From contig NZ_BONF01000038.1 of NCBI RefSeq assembly GCF_016862575.1, positions 62,001 to 126,000 of the forward strand: a stretch of DNA of 64,000 bases. The letters run 5' to 3'. A model generated the notes under the pieces. That model had not been told where the DNA came from. It saw only the letters and a list, made by a program, of their open reading frames with translations, and searched no databases. This DNA comes from Catellatospora bangladeshensis (GTDB lineage: Bacteria; Actinomycetota; Actinomycetes; Mycobacteriales; Micromonosporaceae). The translations under genes were made by a program, and so were the position numbers. Shown piece after piece: positions 42,904 through 52,388 of the stretch; the stretch's first letter is position 1; each line of letters opens with the position of its first letter.

Positions 42904-43401
42904 GTGGCAAAGGCGGACGTACTCGCCCGGGTGCGCGCCGATCTCGCGGCCGGGCATACCCACATGGCGGTGCAGCGCCTGCGAACGCTGCTGGCCGCCC
43001 TCCCTGACGACATAGAGATCCGCGAGCTGCTGACCTCCATCTACCGGCAGACCGGTAACCCGGTGGAGGCCGGCCGCTGGGGTTTCCTCACCGACGTGGT
43101 ACGCGACGCGGAGCTCGCCGCGTTCGCCAAGGCCAATCCGGATCCGTGGCAGCGGCTGCGGCTGCTGCACTTCCAGGGCGACACCGTCCACCTCTCCGAG
43201 GGCGCCGCGCAGCGGCTGGTGCAGCTCGCCGACGAGGCCGAGCGCTCCGGCCCGCCGACCGCCTGGTCCGGCTCCTATCGCGCGCCCAGCCGCAAGCGCG
43301 GCGTGGTGCTGCCCTGCCTGTTCACCCTGCTCGTGCTCGGCGTCGCGCTGTTCTTCGCATCGGTGGGGGCCATCAAGGTCCTCGGCTGGATCACCGAGTG
43401 A
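42904..43401 (+). CDS. DUF6584-like protein, second tandem copy
   Basis: A 165-residue paralogue of the gene before it: AKADVLARVRADLAAGHTHMAVQRLRTLL, SIYRQTGNPVEAGRWGFL, then a basic stretch (RAPSRKRG) and a C-terminal helix (VVLPCLFTLLVLGVALFFAS). The pattern suggests a soluble N-terminal TPR-like domain held at the inner face of the membrane. The GTG start has AAGG eight bases upstream. NfeD and flotillin genes follow, so a role in the same membrane domain is possible but not shown. Confidence 0.82.
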   Translation: MAKADVLARVRADLAAGHTHMAVQRLRTLLAALPDDIEIRELLTSIYRQTGNPVEAGRWGFLTDVVRDAELAAFAKANPDPWQRLRLLHFQGDTVHLSEGAAQRLVQLADEAERSGPPTAWSGSYRAPSRKRGVVLPCLFTLLVLGVALFFASVGAIKVLGWITE

Positions 43402-43446
43402 GGCCGTGACGGCCCGCTGTTGCCCGAGGTCGCTACCTTTCGCGGC

Positions 43447-43950
43447 GTGGGTACGGCGACACTGATCTTCCTGATCATCGGGGCACTGGGCGTTCTCATC
43501 GCGGCCGTCGCCGTGCTCGGCGGTGATCTGCTCGACATGGGCGACGGCTTCGTCTCCACGGAGCTCGTGGCGGGACTCGTCGGCGGCTTCGGCTTCAGCG
43601 CCGCCGTGCTCAACGAACTGTTCGGCGAAGACATCGGGCTGGCCGTGGTGCTCGCCCTCGGTGTGATCACCGCCATACCCCTCGGCCTGCTGTCCGGTCT
43701 GCTCGTCGACCGGATGTCGAACATGCGCACCGACGCCACCCCCACCCGCGCCGATCTGGTCGGCACCCGGGGAGTGGTGGTGACCCCGATCCCCGCCGGG
43801 GGATTCGGCGAGGTCCGGGTGCGCATCGGCGGCCAGCCTGTGAAACTCTCCGCCCGTGCCGAGCGCCCGGTGCCGCTGGGCACCAAGGTCGCCGTCATCA
43901 CCGCGGTCAGCGACACCAGCGTGATCGTTCAGGAAGTCCCGGAGCAGTAG
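43447..43950 (+). CDS. NfeD-like membrane protein
   Basis: A 167-residue NfeD-family protein without the protease domain: helices near residues 3-28 and 45-90 (LVAGLVGGFGFSAAVL, IGLAVVLALGVITAIPLGLLSGLL) and a C-terminal OB-fold domain (DLVGTRGVVVTPIPAGGFGEVRVRIGG). Short NfeD proteins are commonly encoded with flotillins, as here, and are thought to help organise membrane microdomains. The start is uncertain; GTG 43447 or TTG 43420. Confidence 0.85.
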   Translation: MGTATLIFLIIGALGVLIAAVAVLGGDLLDMGDGFVSTELVAGLVGGFGFSAAVLNELFGEDIGLAVVLALGVITAIPLGLLSGLLVDRMSNMRTDATPTRADLVGTRGVVVTPIPAGGFGEVRVRIGGQPVKLSARAERPVPLGTKVAVITAVSDTSVIVQEVPEQ

Positions 43951-43972
43951 CTCCCTACAAGAAGGAAGGTTG

Positions 43973-45451
43973 ATGACACCCCTCGCCATCGCCATCGCGG
44001 GCGGCGTACTGCTCGCACTCCTGCTCGTGCTGTTCGTGCTCTCCCGGATCAAGGTGGCCGGCCCCAACGAGGCCTTCATCGTGACCGGCCGCAAGGGCCG
44101 CTCCTTCGAGACCGCCGACGGGGCCCGCTCCACCGACCTGTCCGGCCAGAAGGTCGTCATGGGCGCGTCCGTGTTCGTGCTGCCCGTCGTGCAGAAGCTG
44201 CAGGTCCTCGACCTGTCCAGCCGCCGCATCCACGTGGAGATCACCGGTGCGGTGAGCAAGCAGGGCATCCGGGCCAACCTGCAGGGCGTCGCGATCGTGA
44301 AGGTCGGCGGCACCGAGGACGCCATCCGGGCCGCCGCCCAGCGCTTCCTGCACCAGCAGTCCGAGATCGAGGAGTTCACCCGCGAGGTGCTCGCCGGTGC
44401 GCTGCGCTCGATCGTGGGACGGCTCACCATCGAGGAGATCATCAGGGACCGGGCCGCGTTCGCCTCCGCCGTCGCGGAGGAGGCGGAGCACTCGATGACC
44501 AACCAGGGCCTGGTGCTCGACACGTTCCAGCTGCAGGACATCCTCGCCGAGGGCTCCTACCTGCAGGACCTCGGCCGGCCCGAGGCCGCCCGGGTGCTCA
44601 AGGACGCCGCCATCGCCGAGGCCGAGGCCCGGCAGCTCGCCGAGCAGGCCAGGCTGAAGTCCGAGGAGTCGATCGCCGAGGCGCAGCGCAACCTGGCCCT
44701 CAAGCAGGCCGCCATCCAGGCCGAGATCGACGCGGCCAAGGCCGTCTCGGCCGCGGCGGGCCCGCTCGCCGAGGCCGAGCGCCAGCAGATCATCATCGCC
44801 GAGCAGCGCAAGGTCGCCGAGCAGAACGCCGAGCTGAAGCAGCGCCAGCTCGACACCGAGGTGCGCAAGCCCGCCGACGCGGCGCGATACAAGGTCGAGC
44901 AGGAGGCCGAGGCCGACCGCAACGCCCGGGTGCTCGCCGCCGACGCGGCCCGCCAGGCCACCATCGCCGCCGCGCAGGCGTCCGCCGAGCAGGCCCGCCT
45001 GACCGGTGAGGGCGAGCGGGCCCGCCGGGCCGCGCTGGCCGAGGCCAACGCGATCGAGGGCGCCAAGGAGGGAGAGGCCGAGCAGCGCCGGCGTACCGCC
45101 ATCGCGGACGCGGTCGAGCGCGAGGGCACCGCCGACGCGGCCGCGATCCTGGCCAAGGGCCAGTCCGAGGCCGAGGCGATGCGCCTGAAGGCCGAGGCGT
45201 TCGCACAGTACGGCGAGGCCGCCGTGCTCGACCTGCTGGTGAAGGTGCTGCCGCAGGTGGTCGCCGCCGCGTCCGCCCCGATGGGCGCGATCGACAAGAT
45301 GACCGTGATCTCGACGGACGGCGCCAGCTCGCTGACCAAGTCCGTGGCCACCAACGTGGCGCAGGGCCTGCAGCTCGGCAACGACCTGACCGGCATCGAC
45401 CTGCCCGCGCTGCTGGCGCGGGTGACCGGCGCCGCCACTCCCAAGGAGTGA
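43973..45451 (+). CDS. floT: Flotillin (SPFH-domain protein)
   Basis: A 492-residue flotillin: an N-terminal membrane hairpin (LAIAIAGGVLLALLLVLFVL), an SPFH domain (VAGPNEAFIVTGRKG to VLDTFQLQDI) and a long EA-rich coiled coil (residues ~205-400) ending in a Gly/Ala-rich C-terminus. Flotillins scaffold membrane microdomains; in Bacillus FloT works with NfeD-type proteins. The ATG at 43973 has AAGG at seven bases, 22 bases after nfeD. Confidence 0.95.
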   Translation: MTPLAIAIAGGVLLALLLVLFVLSRIKVAGPNEAFIVTGRKGRSFETADGARSTDLSGQKVVMGASVFVLPVVQKLQVLDLSSRRIHVEITGAVSKQGIRANLQGVAIVKVGGTEDAIRAAAQRFLHQQSEIEEFTREVLAGALRSIVGRLTIEEIIRDRAAFASAVAEEAEHSMTNQGLVLDTFQLQDILAEGSYLQDLGRPEAARVLKDAAIAEAEARQLAEQARLKSEESIAEAQRNLALKQAAIQAEIDAAKAVSAAAGPLAEAERQQIIIAEQRKVAEQNAELKQRQLDTEVRKPADAARYKVEQEAEADRNARVLAADAARQATIAAAQASAEQARLTGEGERARRAALAEANAIEGAKEGEAEQRRRTAIADAVEREGTADAAAILAKGQSEAEAMRLKAEAFAQYGEAAVLDLLVKVLPQVVAAASAPMGAIDKMTVISTDGASSLTKSVATNVAQGLQLGNDLTGIDLPALLARVTGAATPKE

Positions 45452-45456
45452 TCCCG

Positions 45457-45500
45457 CGCTGCGGACGTTCCCGCCTTCGCCGGTGGGAACGTCCGCAGCG
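45457..45500 (+). terminator. Terminator of the nfeD-flotillin transcript
   Basis: A perfect 16-bp stem (45457-45472 with 45485-45500) with a 12-base loop starts five bases after the flotillin stop. Confidence 0.92.
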
Positions 45501-45538
45501 TTCCCCTGCGGGCCACGCGCGCCACGTAGGGTGGTGAC

Positions 45539-46933
45539 GTGCCCCACCCCGTGATCCCGAACGCGACCGAGAGCCGGCGGGTCGCCGCCACCTCCCGCGC
45601 GATCCTGGCCGGCGCGCCCTTCCGGCGCCTGCTCGGGGTGCGGCTCACCAGCCAGATCGCCGACGGCTGGTTCCAGGCCGGCCTGGCCGGGTCGCTGCTG
45701 TTCAACCCCGACCGCCAGTCCAGCCCGGTCGCCATCGCCGCCGGGTTCGCCATCCTGCTGCTGCCGTACTCGCTGATGGGGCCGTACGTCGGCGTGCTGC
45801 TGGACCGCTGGGACCGGCGGGCGTCGCTGTCCACCGCCAACCTGGCGCGCGCCGCGATGGTGCTGCCCGCGGCCGCGCTGCTGTGGTCCGGCCTGCAAGG
45901 GCTCGGGTTCGCGGTGTGCGCCCTGATCGTCATCGCGATCAACCGGTTCTTCCTGGCGGGCCTGTCCGCGTCGCTGCCGCACGTGGTCGAGGAGCGCAAG
46001 CTGGTCCCCGCGAACGCGCTCGCGTCCACGCTCGGCACCATCTGCTACTCGATCGGCCTGTTCACCGCCGCGTCGGTGGTCGCGCTGCAGCTGGTCGGCA
46101 CCGACCGGCACGGGTACGGCCTCATCGCCGCCACCGCCGCCCTGGGCTACCTCGCCTCCGGCCTGCTGGCCCGGCGCTTCTTCCGGCGCGACGAGCTGGG
46201 CCCCGACGCGCACGAGCGGGCCACCGACAGCATCCGGGCGGCCGTGGTCGTGGTGTTCCGGGGCATGGTCAGCGGCGCACGCCACCTCGCCTCACGCGGC
46301 AAGGCCGCCCGGATCATGATCCTGCAGTCGGCGTACCGCTTCCTCTACGGCGTGCTCACGCTCGCCGTGCTCCTGCTCTACAGCCGTTACTTCGGCAAGG
46401 CCGCCGAGCGGACCGCGACGGAGCTGTCCGGCGCGGCCCAGTCGATGGGGCAGCTGGGGCTCGTGGTCCTGTTCGGGGCGGCGGGCGCCGCGGTGGCCGC
46501 GGTGCTCACCCCGCTCGCGGTGCGCTGGTGGGACGCCCGCCGCTGGCTGACCGGCTCGGTCGCCGCCGTCGGCGTCGTGGTGCTGGTCTGCGGGCTGCCG
46601 TTCGTCGCGCCGCTGCTGCTGGTCGCGGTGTTCCTGGTGAACGTCGCCTCGCAGAGCATGAAGATCCTGGTCGACGCGACCATCCAGCACGAGTGCGCGG
46701 ACGTCTACCGGGGGCGGGTGTTCAGCGTCAACGACACCGCGTTCAACCTGTGCTTCGTGGGCGGCCTGTTCACGGCCGCGCTCACCCTGCCCGGCAACGG
46801 CAAGTCCGCGATCGCCCTGGTGATCACCTCGACGGCCTTCGTCCTGCTGGCCGCCTGGTACTGGACCACCACCGCCCGCCTGGCCACCACCCCGCCCGAC
46901 CCGGACGCCACCCCCACCGTCTACAAGTCCTGA
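45539..46933 (+). CDS. Major facilitator superfamily transporter
   Basis: A 464-residue protein with about 12 membrane helices. The DRWDRR motif in GVLLDRWDRRASL is the MFS loop 2-3 signature. The order of helices and the length resemble the EntS/MFS_3-type exporters. The substrate is unknown. It begins 38 bases after the flotillin terminator and probably has its own promoter; GTG 45539 is the start. Confidence 0.88.
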   Translation: MPHPVIPNATESRRVAATSRAILAGAPFRRLLGVRLTSQIADGWFQAGLAGSLLFNPDRQSSPVAIAAGFAILLLPYSLMGPYVGVLLDRWDRRASLSTANLARAAMVLPAAALLWSGLQGLGFAVCALIVIAINRFFLAGLSASLPHVVEERKLVPANALASTLGTICYSIGLFTAASVVALQLVGTDRHGYGLIAATAALGYLASGLLARRFFRRDELGPDAHERATDSIRAAVVVVFRGMVSGARHLASRGKAARIMILQSAYRFLYGVLTLAVLLLYSRYFGKAAERTATELSGAAQSMGQLGLVVLFGAAGAAVAAVLTPLAVRWWDARRWLTGSVAAVGVVVLVCGLPFVAPLLLVAVFLVNVASQSMKILVDATIQHECADVYRGRVFSVNDTAFNLCFVGGLFTAALTLPGNGKSAIALVITSTAFVLLAAWYWTTTARLATTPPDPDATPTVYKS

Positions 46934-46942
46934 CCCGCCGCG

Positions 46943-47037
46943 CGCCCGCCAAGATCACTCGACTTGCCAGGCACTTGGGCGTATGCGGCCGCAAGATACG
47001 CCCGAGTGCCAGGCAAGTTGGACGATCTTGACGGGCG
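46943..47037. repeat. Family-1 palindromic element, copy B (intergenic)
   Basis: A 95-base inverted repeat: 41-base arms (46943-46983 and 46997-47037) with about seven mismatches and a 13-base spacer. It lies in the convergent gap between the MFS and CCA nucleotidyltransferase genes, where it could also act as a terminator. It matches copy A inside the GT87-like gene at 22810-22903. Confidence 0.9.
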
Positions 47038-47082
47038 CGCCCGCCCGGCCGCGCGCGCCGCACGGCCCGAAGGCGGGGAGGG

Positions 47083-48525
47083 TCAGGGGAGGAGGCCCTC
47101 GGCGCGGGCCCAGCGCTGGAGTTCGGCCTCGGCCTCGTCGCGGTCGAGGGGGCCGCGTTCCAGGCGCAGCTCCTTGAGGTGCTTCCAGGCGCGGCCGACG
47201 ACGGGGCCGGCGGGGACGCCGAGCAGCTCCATGATCGCGTTGCCGTCGAGGTCGGGGCGCACCCGGGCCAGGTCCTCCTCGGCCTGGATGCGGGTGATGC
47301 GCTGCTCCAGCGCGTCGTAGTCGGCGGCGAGCAGCGCCGCCTTGCGCTTGTTGCGGGTGGTGCAGTCGGAACGGGTGAGCTTGTGGAGGCGGGCGAGCTG
47401 GTCGCCTGCGTCGGTGACGTACCGCCGCACGGCCGAGTCGGTCCACTCGCCCCGGCCGTACCCGTAGAAGCGCAGGTGCAGCCCCACCAGCGCGACGACG
47501 GGCCCGATCACGTCCTTGGGGTACTTCAGCGCCTTGAGCCGGGTCTTGGCCATGCGGGCGCCGACCATCTCGTGATGGTGGAAGCTGACCCCGCCGTCGG
47601 CGCCGACCGCCTTGGTGGCCGGCTTGCCGATGTCGTGCAGCAGCGCGGCCAGGCGCAGGACCAGGTCGGGGCCGCCGTCGGCGGTGTCGTACCCGGCGGC
47701 GTTGCTGACCACCTTGAGGGTGTGCTCGTACACGTCCTTGTGCTGGGCGTGCTCGTCGATCTCCAGCTTCAGCCCGGCCAGCTCGGGCAGGAAGCGGTCG
47801 GCCAGGCCGGTGTCGACCAGCAGCCGCAGCCCGGTCACCGGGTCGGCGCCGAGCAGCAGTTTGGAGACCTCGTCGCGGATCCGCTCGGCAGTGATCCGGT
47901 CCAGGTCGGCGGCCATGTGCTCCATCGCCGTACGCACCGCGGGGTCGAGGTCGAAGCGCAGCTGCGCGGCGAACCGGGCGGCGCGCAGCATGCGCAGCGG
48001 GTCGTCGCCGAACGACTGCGCCGGGGTGCCCGGCGTCCGGATCACCCGCGCGGCCAGGTCCTGCAGCCCGCCGAACGGGTCGGCGAACTCGTGGCCGGGC
48101 AGGCTGACCGCCATCGCGTTGATCGTGAAGTCGCGCCGGACGAGGTCGTCGTGCAGGTTGTCGCCGTACTGCACGAGCGGGTTGCGGCTGACGCCGTCGT
48201 ACGACTCCGCCCGGTAGGTGGTGATCTCCAGCCGGAGCCCGCCGCGCTGCAGCCCGATGGTGCCGAACTCGCGTCCCGTCTCCCAGGTCGCCTCGGCCCA
48301 GCCCTTGATGATCTTCAGGGTGTCCTCGGGACGGGCGTCGGTGCAGAAGTCGAGGTCGTCGCCGAGCCGGCCGAGCAGCGCGTCCCGGACGGACCCGCCG
48401 ACGAGGTGCAGCTCGTAGCCGGCCTTGGCGAAGCGGCGGCCCAGTTCGTCGGCGACGGGTGAGACGCGCAACAGCTCGGTGACGGCGTTGCGCTGGGCGG
48501 CGGAGAGTTCAGGTGAGGGCGACAT
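47083..48525 (-). CDS. pcnA: CCA tRNA nucleotidyltransferase
   Basis: A 480-residue class II nucleotidyltransferase that adds or repairs CCA at tRNA 3' ends. Motifs: LVGGSVRDALLG, DDLDFCTDA, RRDFTINAMAVSL, DPLRMLRAARFAAQL, and an HD domain (EHTLKVV, LHDIGKPATKAVG). The HD-containing form and this position beside murJ match the M. tuberculosis PcnA (Rv3907c). Confidence 0.94.
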   Translation of the reverse strand: MSPSPELSAAQRNAVTELLRVSPVADELGRRFAKAGYELHLVGGSVRDALLGRLGDDLDFCTDARPEDTLKIIKGWAEATWETGREFGTIGLQRGGLRLEITTYRAESYDGVSRNPLVQYGDNLHDDLVRRDFTINAMAVSLPGHEFADPFGGLQDLAARVIRTPGTPAQSFGDDPLRMLRAARFAAQLRFDLDPAVRTAMEHMAADLDRITAERIRDEVSKLLLGADPVTGLRLLVDTGLADRFLPELAGLKLEIDEHAQHKDVYEHTLKVVSNAAGYDTADGGPDLVLRLAALLHDIGKPATKAVGADGGVSFHHHEMVGARMAKTRLKALKYPKDVIGPVVALVGLHLRFYGYGRGEWTDSAVRRYVTDAGDQLARLHKLTRSDCTTRNKRKAALLAADYDALEQRITRIQAEEDLARVRPDLDGNAIMELLGVPAGPVVGRAWKHLKELRLERGPLDRDEAEAELQRWARAEGLLP

Positions 48526-48583
48526 CGATCATCCAGCCTACTGGGGAGGCTGGTCATGGCTGTTCGCAGGTATGGTGCATCCC

Positions 48584-50323
48584 ATGACAGCCCCCGATCG
48601 CACCCCCCCGATCGACTCCGAGAACACCACCGTCATGCCGAGGGTGGTGTCTGCCGGGCTGCCCGCCGAAGAGCTGGAGGCCTCGGCCGAGCCCAGCTTC
48701 GAGGAGGAGCACAAGGGGGCGGCCGGCAACTCGGCCATGATGGCGGTCGGGTCGCTGGTCAGCCGGGGCACCGGCTTCCTGCGTACGGCGGTCATGGCGG
48801 CGGCGCTCGGCGGTGGGCTGGTCGGCAACGCGTACACCACCGCGCAGATCTTCCCGGGGATGATCTACGAGCTGCTGCTCGGCGGCATCCTGTCCAGCGT
48901 GCTGGTGCCGATGCTGGTCCGCGCGCGCAAGAGCGACCCGGACCGCGGCCAGGCCTACACGCAGCGGCTGCTCACCCTCGCGGTGATCGTGCTGGGCATC
49001 ACCACGGTGCTCGCGGTGATCTGCGCCCCGCTGCTGACCATCGCGTACGCCAGCGACGAGGCCACCGACGCGCAGAAGCACCTGATCACCACGCTGTCGT
49101 ACCTGATGCTGCCGACGATCTTCTTCTACGGCCTGACCGGCCTGTGCAGCGCGGTGCTCAACACCCGGGGCCAGTTCGCCGCCCCCATGTGGACCCCGAT
49201 CCTGAACAACGCCGTGGTCATCGCGACCGGCGTCACCTACCTGGTGATCTTCGGCGACGCGCAGATCGACCCGGAGCAGATGACCCCGGCCCGCATCCTG
49301 GTGCTGGGCGGCGGCGTGCTGCTGGGCATCGTGGTGCAGGCGCTGGGCCTGTTGCCCGCGCTGCGCAAGGTCGGCTTCCGCTGGCGCGCCCGCTTCGACT
49401 TCCGCGAGCTGGGCCTGCGCCGGCTGGCCACGGTCGGCGGCTGGATGTTCTGCTATGTGATCGTCAACCAGCTCGCGCTGCTGGTGCTGACGAACCTGCT
49501 CAACCGGGCCGGTCACGTCGGCGGCGCCGGTCCGATGATCTACAACAACGTGTTCCTGCTGATGATGATGGCGCACGGCATCGTGGCGGTCTCGATCATC
49601 ACGGCGCTGCTGCCGCGGATGAGCGCGGCCGCGTCCGAGGGCCGGGCCGGGGACATCGCGGCCGACCTCAGCAAGGGCATCCGCACCGTGGTGGTCATGC
49701 TCGCGCCGGTCGCGGTCACGTACGTGGTGCTGGCGCTGCCGATCTCGATCGCGCTGTTCGAGCGCGGGGCCTTCCACCGGGCGGACTCGATCCAGACCGC
49801 GCCGGTGCTGGCCATGGCCGGACTCGCGCTGCTGCCGTTCGCGATCAGCCAGCTGTTCAACTTCAGCTACTACTCGCTGCAGGACACGAAGACCCCGGCG
49901 CTGATCAACCTGCCGGTGATCACCATGCGGCTGGCGATCCAGCTCGGCTGGTGGGCGGCGTTCGCGGCGGCCACCACCGCGGTCGGCATGATGCTGGGCA
50001 ACGCCGTCTCGTACGTGTTCGCCGCGCTGCTCTCGGCCGCCCTGCTCAAGCGGCGGATCGGCCTGATCGGCCTGCGCCGGATCTCGGTCACCGTGGCGAA
50101 GGTCGTGGTCGCCGGGCTCATCGCGGCGGCAGCCGGCTACGGCACGGTCCAGCTGCTGTTCATGGGCGCGACGCAGTCCGAGGTGAGCGGCTTCACCAGC
50201 TGGGTCACCCTGGCCACCGGCGGCATCGTGATCTGCGGCGTGTACGGCGCCGCCGCCCTCGCCCTCAAGATCGGCGAGGTCCAGGACGTCCTCGGCATGG
50301 TCCGCCGCAAGCTCGGCCGCTGA
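48584..50323 (+). CDS. murJ: Lipid II flippase MurJ
   Basis: A 579-residue MVF-family flippase with 14 or so helices. A cytoplasmic N-terminus with acidic patches precedes GAAGNSAMMAVGSLVSRGTGFLRTAVMAAALG. Later motifs include YELLLGGILSSVLVPMLVRA and FYSLQ-type YYSLQDTKTPALIN. The C-terminus stops after the last helix, so the kinase-like domain fused to MviN in mycobacteria is absent; a separate pseudokinase gene lies 2 kb downstream. ATG 48584 or 48572 could be the start. Confidence 0.94.
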   Translation: MTAPDRTPPIDSENTTVMPRVVSAGLPAEELEASAEPSFEEEHKGAAGNSAMMAVGSLVSRGTGFLRTAVMAAALGGGLVGNAYTTAQIFPGMIYELLLGGILSSVLVPMLVRARKSDPDRGQAYTQRLLTLAVIVLGITTVLAVICAPLLTIAYASDEATDAQKHLITTLSYLMLPTIFFYGLTGLCSAVLNTRGQFAAPMWTPILNNAVVIATGVTYLVIFGDAQIDPEQMTPARILVLGGGVLLGIVVQALGLLPALRKVGFRWRARFDFRELGLRRLATVGGWMFCYVIVNQLALLVLTNLLNRAGHVGGAGPMIYNNVFLLMMMAHGIVAVSIITALLPRMSAAASEGRAGDIAADLSKGIRTVVVMLAPVAVTYVVLALPISIALFERGAFHRADSIQTAPVLAMAGLALLPFAISQLFNFSYYSLQDTKTPALINLPVITMRLAIQLGWWAAFAAATTAVGMMLGNAVSYVFAALLSAALLKRRIGLIGLRRISVTVAKVVVAGLIAAAAGYGTVQLLFMGATQSEVSGFTSWVTLATGGIVICGVYGAAALALKIGEVQDVLGMVRRKLGR

Positions 50324-50338
50324 TCGGCTCATTCCCAC

Positions 50339-50371
50339 CGAGGCCGCGGTTTCCCCGAAACCGCGGCCTCG
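50339..50371 (+). terminator. Terminator of murJ
   Basis: A perfect 14-bp stem (50339-50352 with 50358-50371) with a five-base loop, 16 bases after the stop. Confidence 0.92.
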
Positions 50372-50380
50372 CTGCTTGCC

Positions 50381-50445
50381 ATGATCAGTGTTTCGTGCCG
50401 GAAGACGTGGTCTGGCCTCACGTTCCGACACGAAACGCCGATCAT
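50381..50445. repeat. Family-2 palindromic element, copy A
   Basis: 22-base arms (50381-50402 and 50424-50445) with three mismatches, all G-U-compatible. It shares sequence with the palindrome at 63023-63089. Confidence 0.75.
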
Positions 50446-50490
50446 CGCGACGTAGCCGGCCGCTGACGGCGGGACCCGTGCAGGCCGGGA

Positions 50491-50541
50491 GTTAAGAAGG
50501 TGCCCTTCCTCTACGGATAGCGTTAAGAAGGTGCCCTTCCT
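50491..50541. repeat. Two direct repeats containing AAGGTGCCCTT
   Basis: GTTAAGAAGGTGCCCTTCCT occurs at 50491-50510 and again at 50522-50541, a 31-base period. The centre is near-palindromic. From memory such units are frequent in Micromonosporaceae intergenic DNA. Confidence 0.8.
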
Positions 50542-50574
50542 TGCGTCGGTCAGCGGCGGCGGGTGCCACCCGGG

Positions 50575-52101
50575 TCAGCGGCGGCGGGTGCCGAAGATGG
50601 AGCGGATGATGGCGGTGCCGGCGGCTGCGGCGGCGGTCGTGAGCAGGCGTTTGGTGGTCTTGGAGCCGAGGATCTGGGTGGCGAGGTTCGGCTCGGGCTT
50701 GGCCTGCGGCGGGGGAGCGGGGGCCGGGGTGGACGCGGGCGGTGTGGGGGCCGGCGGCGGGGCCAGGCGGGCGGCGAGCATCTCGTATGCCGACTCGCGG
50801 TCCACCGGCTGGTTGTACTTCGCGCCCAGCGGCGAGCCCGCCGTGATCGCGGCCAGCACGGCCGGGTCGGCGGCGGCCATCAGCGACTGGGGCGCGCGCA
50901 GCCGGGTCCACGCGACCGGGGTCGGCGCCCCCTTCTCGTTCAGCACGGTCACGATCGCCTCGCCGGTGCCGAGCTGCGTCAGCACCTCCTCCAGGTCGTA
51001 GCCCGACCTCGGGAACGTGGACGCGGTCGCCTTGAGCGCCTTCGCGTCGTCGGGCGTGTACGCCCGCAGCGCGTGCTGCACCCGGCTGCCGAGCTGGGCG
51101 AGCACGTCGGCGTGCACGTCCTTGGGGGTCTGCGTGACGAAGAAGACCCCGACGCCCTTGGACCGGATCAGCCGCACCGTCTGGGTGATCGACTCCAGGA
51201 ACGCCTTGGAGGCGTCCTTGAACAGCAGGTGCGCCTCGTCGAAGAAGAAGACCAGCTTCGGCTTGTCCGGATCGCCGACCTCGGGCAGCTCCTGGTAGAG
51301 GTCGGCGAGCAGCCACATCAGGAACGAGGAGAACAGCGCGGGCTGGGCGACCACGCCGGGCAGCTCCAGAACGGTGACCATGCCCCGCCCGTCGGGCGCG
51401 GTGCGCAGCAGGTCGGTGGTGGCGAACTCGGGCTCGCCGAAGAACGCGTCCGCGCCCGCGTCGCTGAACCCGATCAGCTCCCGCAGCAGCACCCCGGCGG
51501 TCTGCTTGGACAGGCCGCCGAGGCTCTTCAGCTCGGCGGCGCCCTCCTCGGAGATCAGGTACTGGATCACCGAGCGCAGGTCCTTCACGTCGACCAGCGG
51601 CAGGCCCTTGGCGTCGGCGAAGTGGAAGACGAGGTTGAGCGAGGAGGTCTGCACCTCGGTCAAATCCATCACCTTGGCCAGCAGCAGCGGCCCGAAGTCG
51701 GTCACGGTTGCCCGGACGGGCACGCCGACGCCCTTGCCGCCCAGGGTGAGGAACTCGCACGGGTACGCGGTGGGCACCCACGGCTGCCCCAGCTCGGCCA
51801 TCCGTTCGGTGATCCAGTCGTTCGGCACGCCGGGGGCGGCCATACCGCTGACGTCGCCCTTGATGTCGGCCAGGAAGACCGGCACCCCGGCGGCGGACAG
51901 CTGCTCGGCGAGCACCTGGAGGGTCTTCGTCTTGCCGGTGCCGGTGGCCCCGGCGACCAGCCCGTGCCGGTTGAGCATGGCCAGCGGGACCCGGACCGGG
52001 CAGTCGGACTGGGCCTTGCCGTCGTCGCCGACCAGCGCGCCGAGCTCGACCGCCGGGCCGTCGAAGGCGTATCCGGCCCGTACCGCCGCCGCATCCACCA
52101 T
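50575..52101 (-). CDS. HerA-like ATPase / DUF853 helicase-domain protein
   Basis: A 508-residue AAA-type ATPase: Walker A GATGTGKTKT near residue 50, LADIKGDVSG, LGGKGVGVPV, and Walker B KLVFFFDEAHLLF near 285, then SKGVGVFFVTQTPKDVH. The C-terminus is Pro/Ala-rich and basic. It matches the DUF853/HerA helicase-like family, of unknown role. ATG 52101 has GGGAG seven bases upstream. It lies on the minus strand between murJ and the pseudokinase gene, which belong together in related genomes. Confidence 0.87.
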   Translation of the reverse strand: MVDAAAVRAGYAFDGPAVELGALVGDDGKAQSDCPVRVPLAMLNRHGLVAGATGTGKTKTLQVLAEQLSAAGVPVFLADIKGDVSGMAAPGVPNDWITERMAELGQPWVPTAYPCEFLTLGGKGVGVPVRATVTDFGPLLLAKVMDLTEVQTSSLNLVFHFADAKGLPLVDVKDLRSVIQYLISEEGAAELKSLGGLSKQTAGVLLRELIGFSDAGADAFFGEPEFATTDLLRTAPDGRGMVTVLELPGVVAQPALFSSFLMWLLADLYQELPEVGDPDKPKLVFFFDEAHLLFKDASKAFLESITQTVRLIRSKGVGVFFVTQTPKDVHADVLAQLGSRVQHALRAYTPDDAKALKATASTFPRSGYDLEEVLTQLGTGEAIVTVLNEKGAPTPVAWTRLRAPQSLMAAADPAVLAAITAGSPLGAKYNQPVDRESAYEMLAARLAPPPAPTPPASTPAPAPPPQAKPEPNLATQILGSKTTKRLLTTAAAAAGTAIIRSIFGTRRR

Positions 52102-52388
52102 CACGCCGCTCCCTGTCAGATTTGCCCGATATAGAGGAAGCGTAGCTATTTTGCGCCACCCGCACCGCCCATCCGGCCCGCCGACCGATACCGGTTCGAG
52201 TTCTCGGAGGGGCCCTCTGCGGCTGCGCCGATTCGTCAGATAGCTGTAAGGTCGCACTCGGCAACCGAGCGGAACGCCTAGGCTCTCTAGATAGCGGACG
52301 ACAATGCGACGGCCTCCACGTGCGGGCTGAGTCCGATCCATGGCGGCACCGACGGCACATTGCGACTGCATCACTGAGGGAGGACGGG

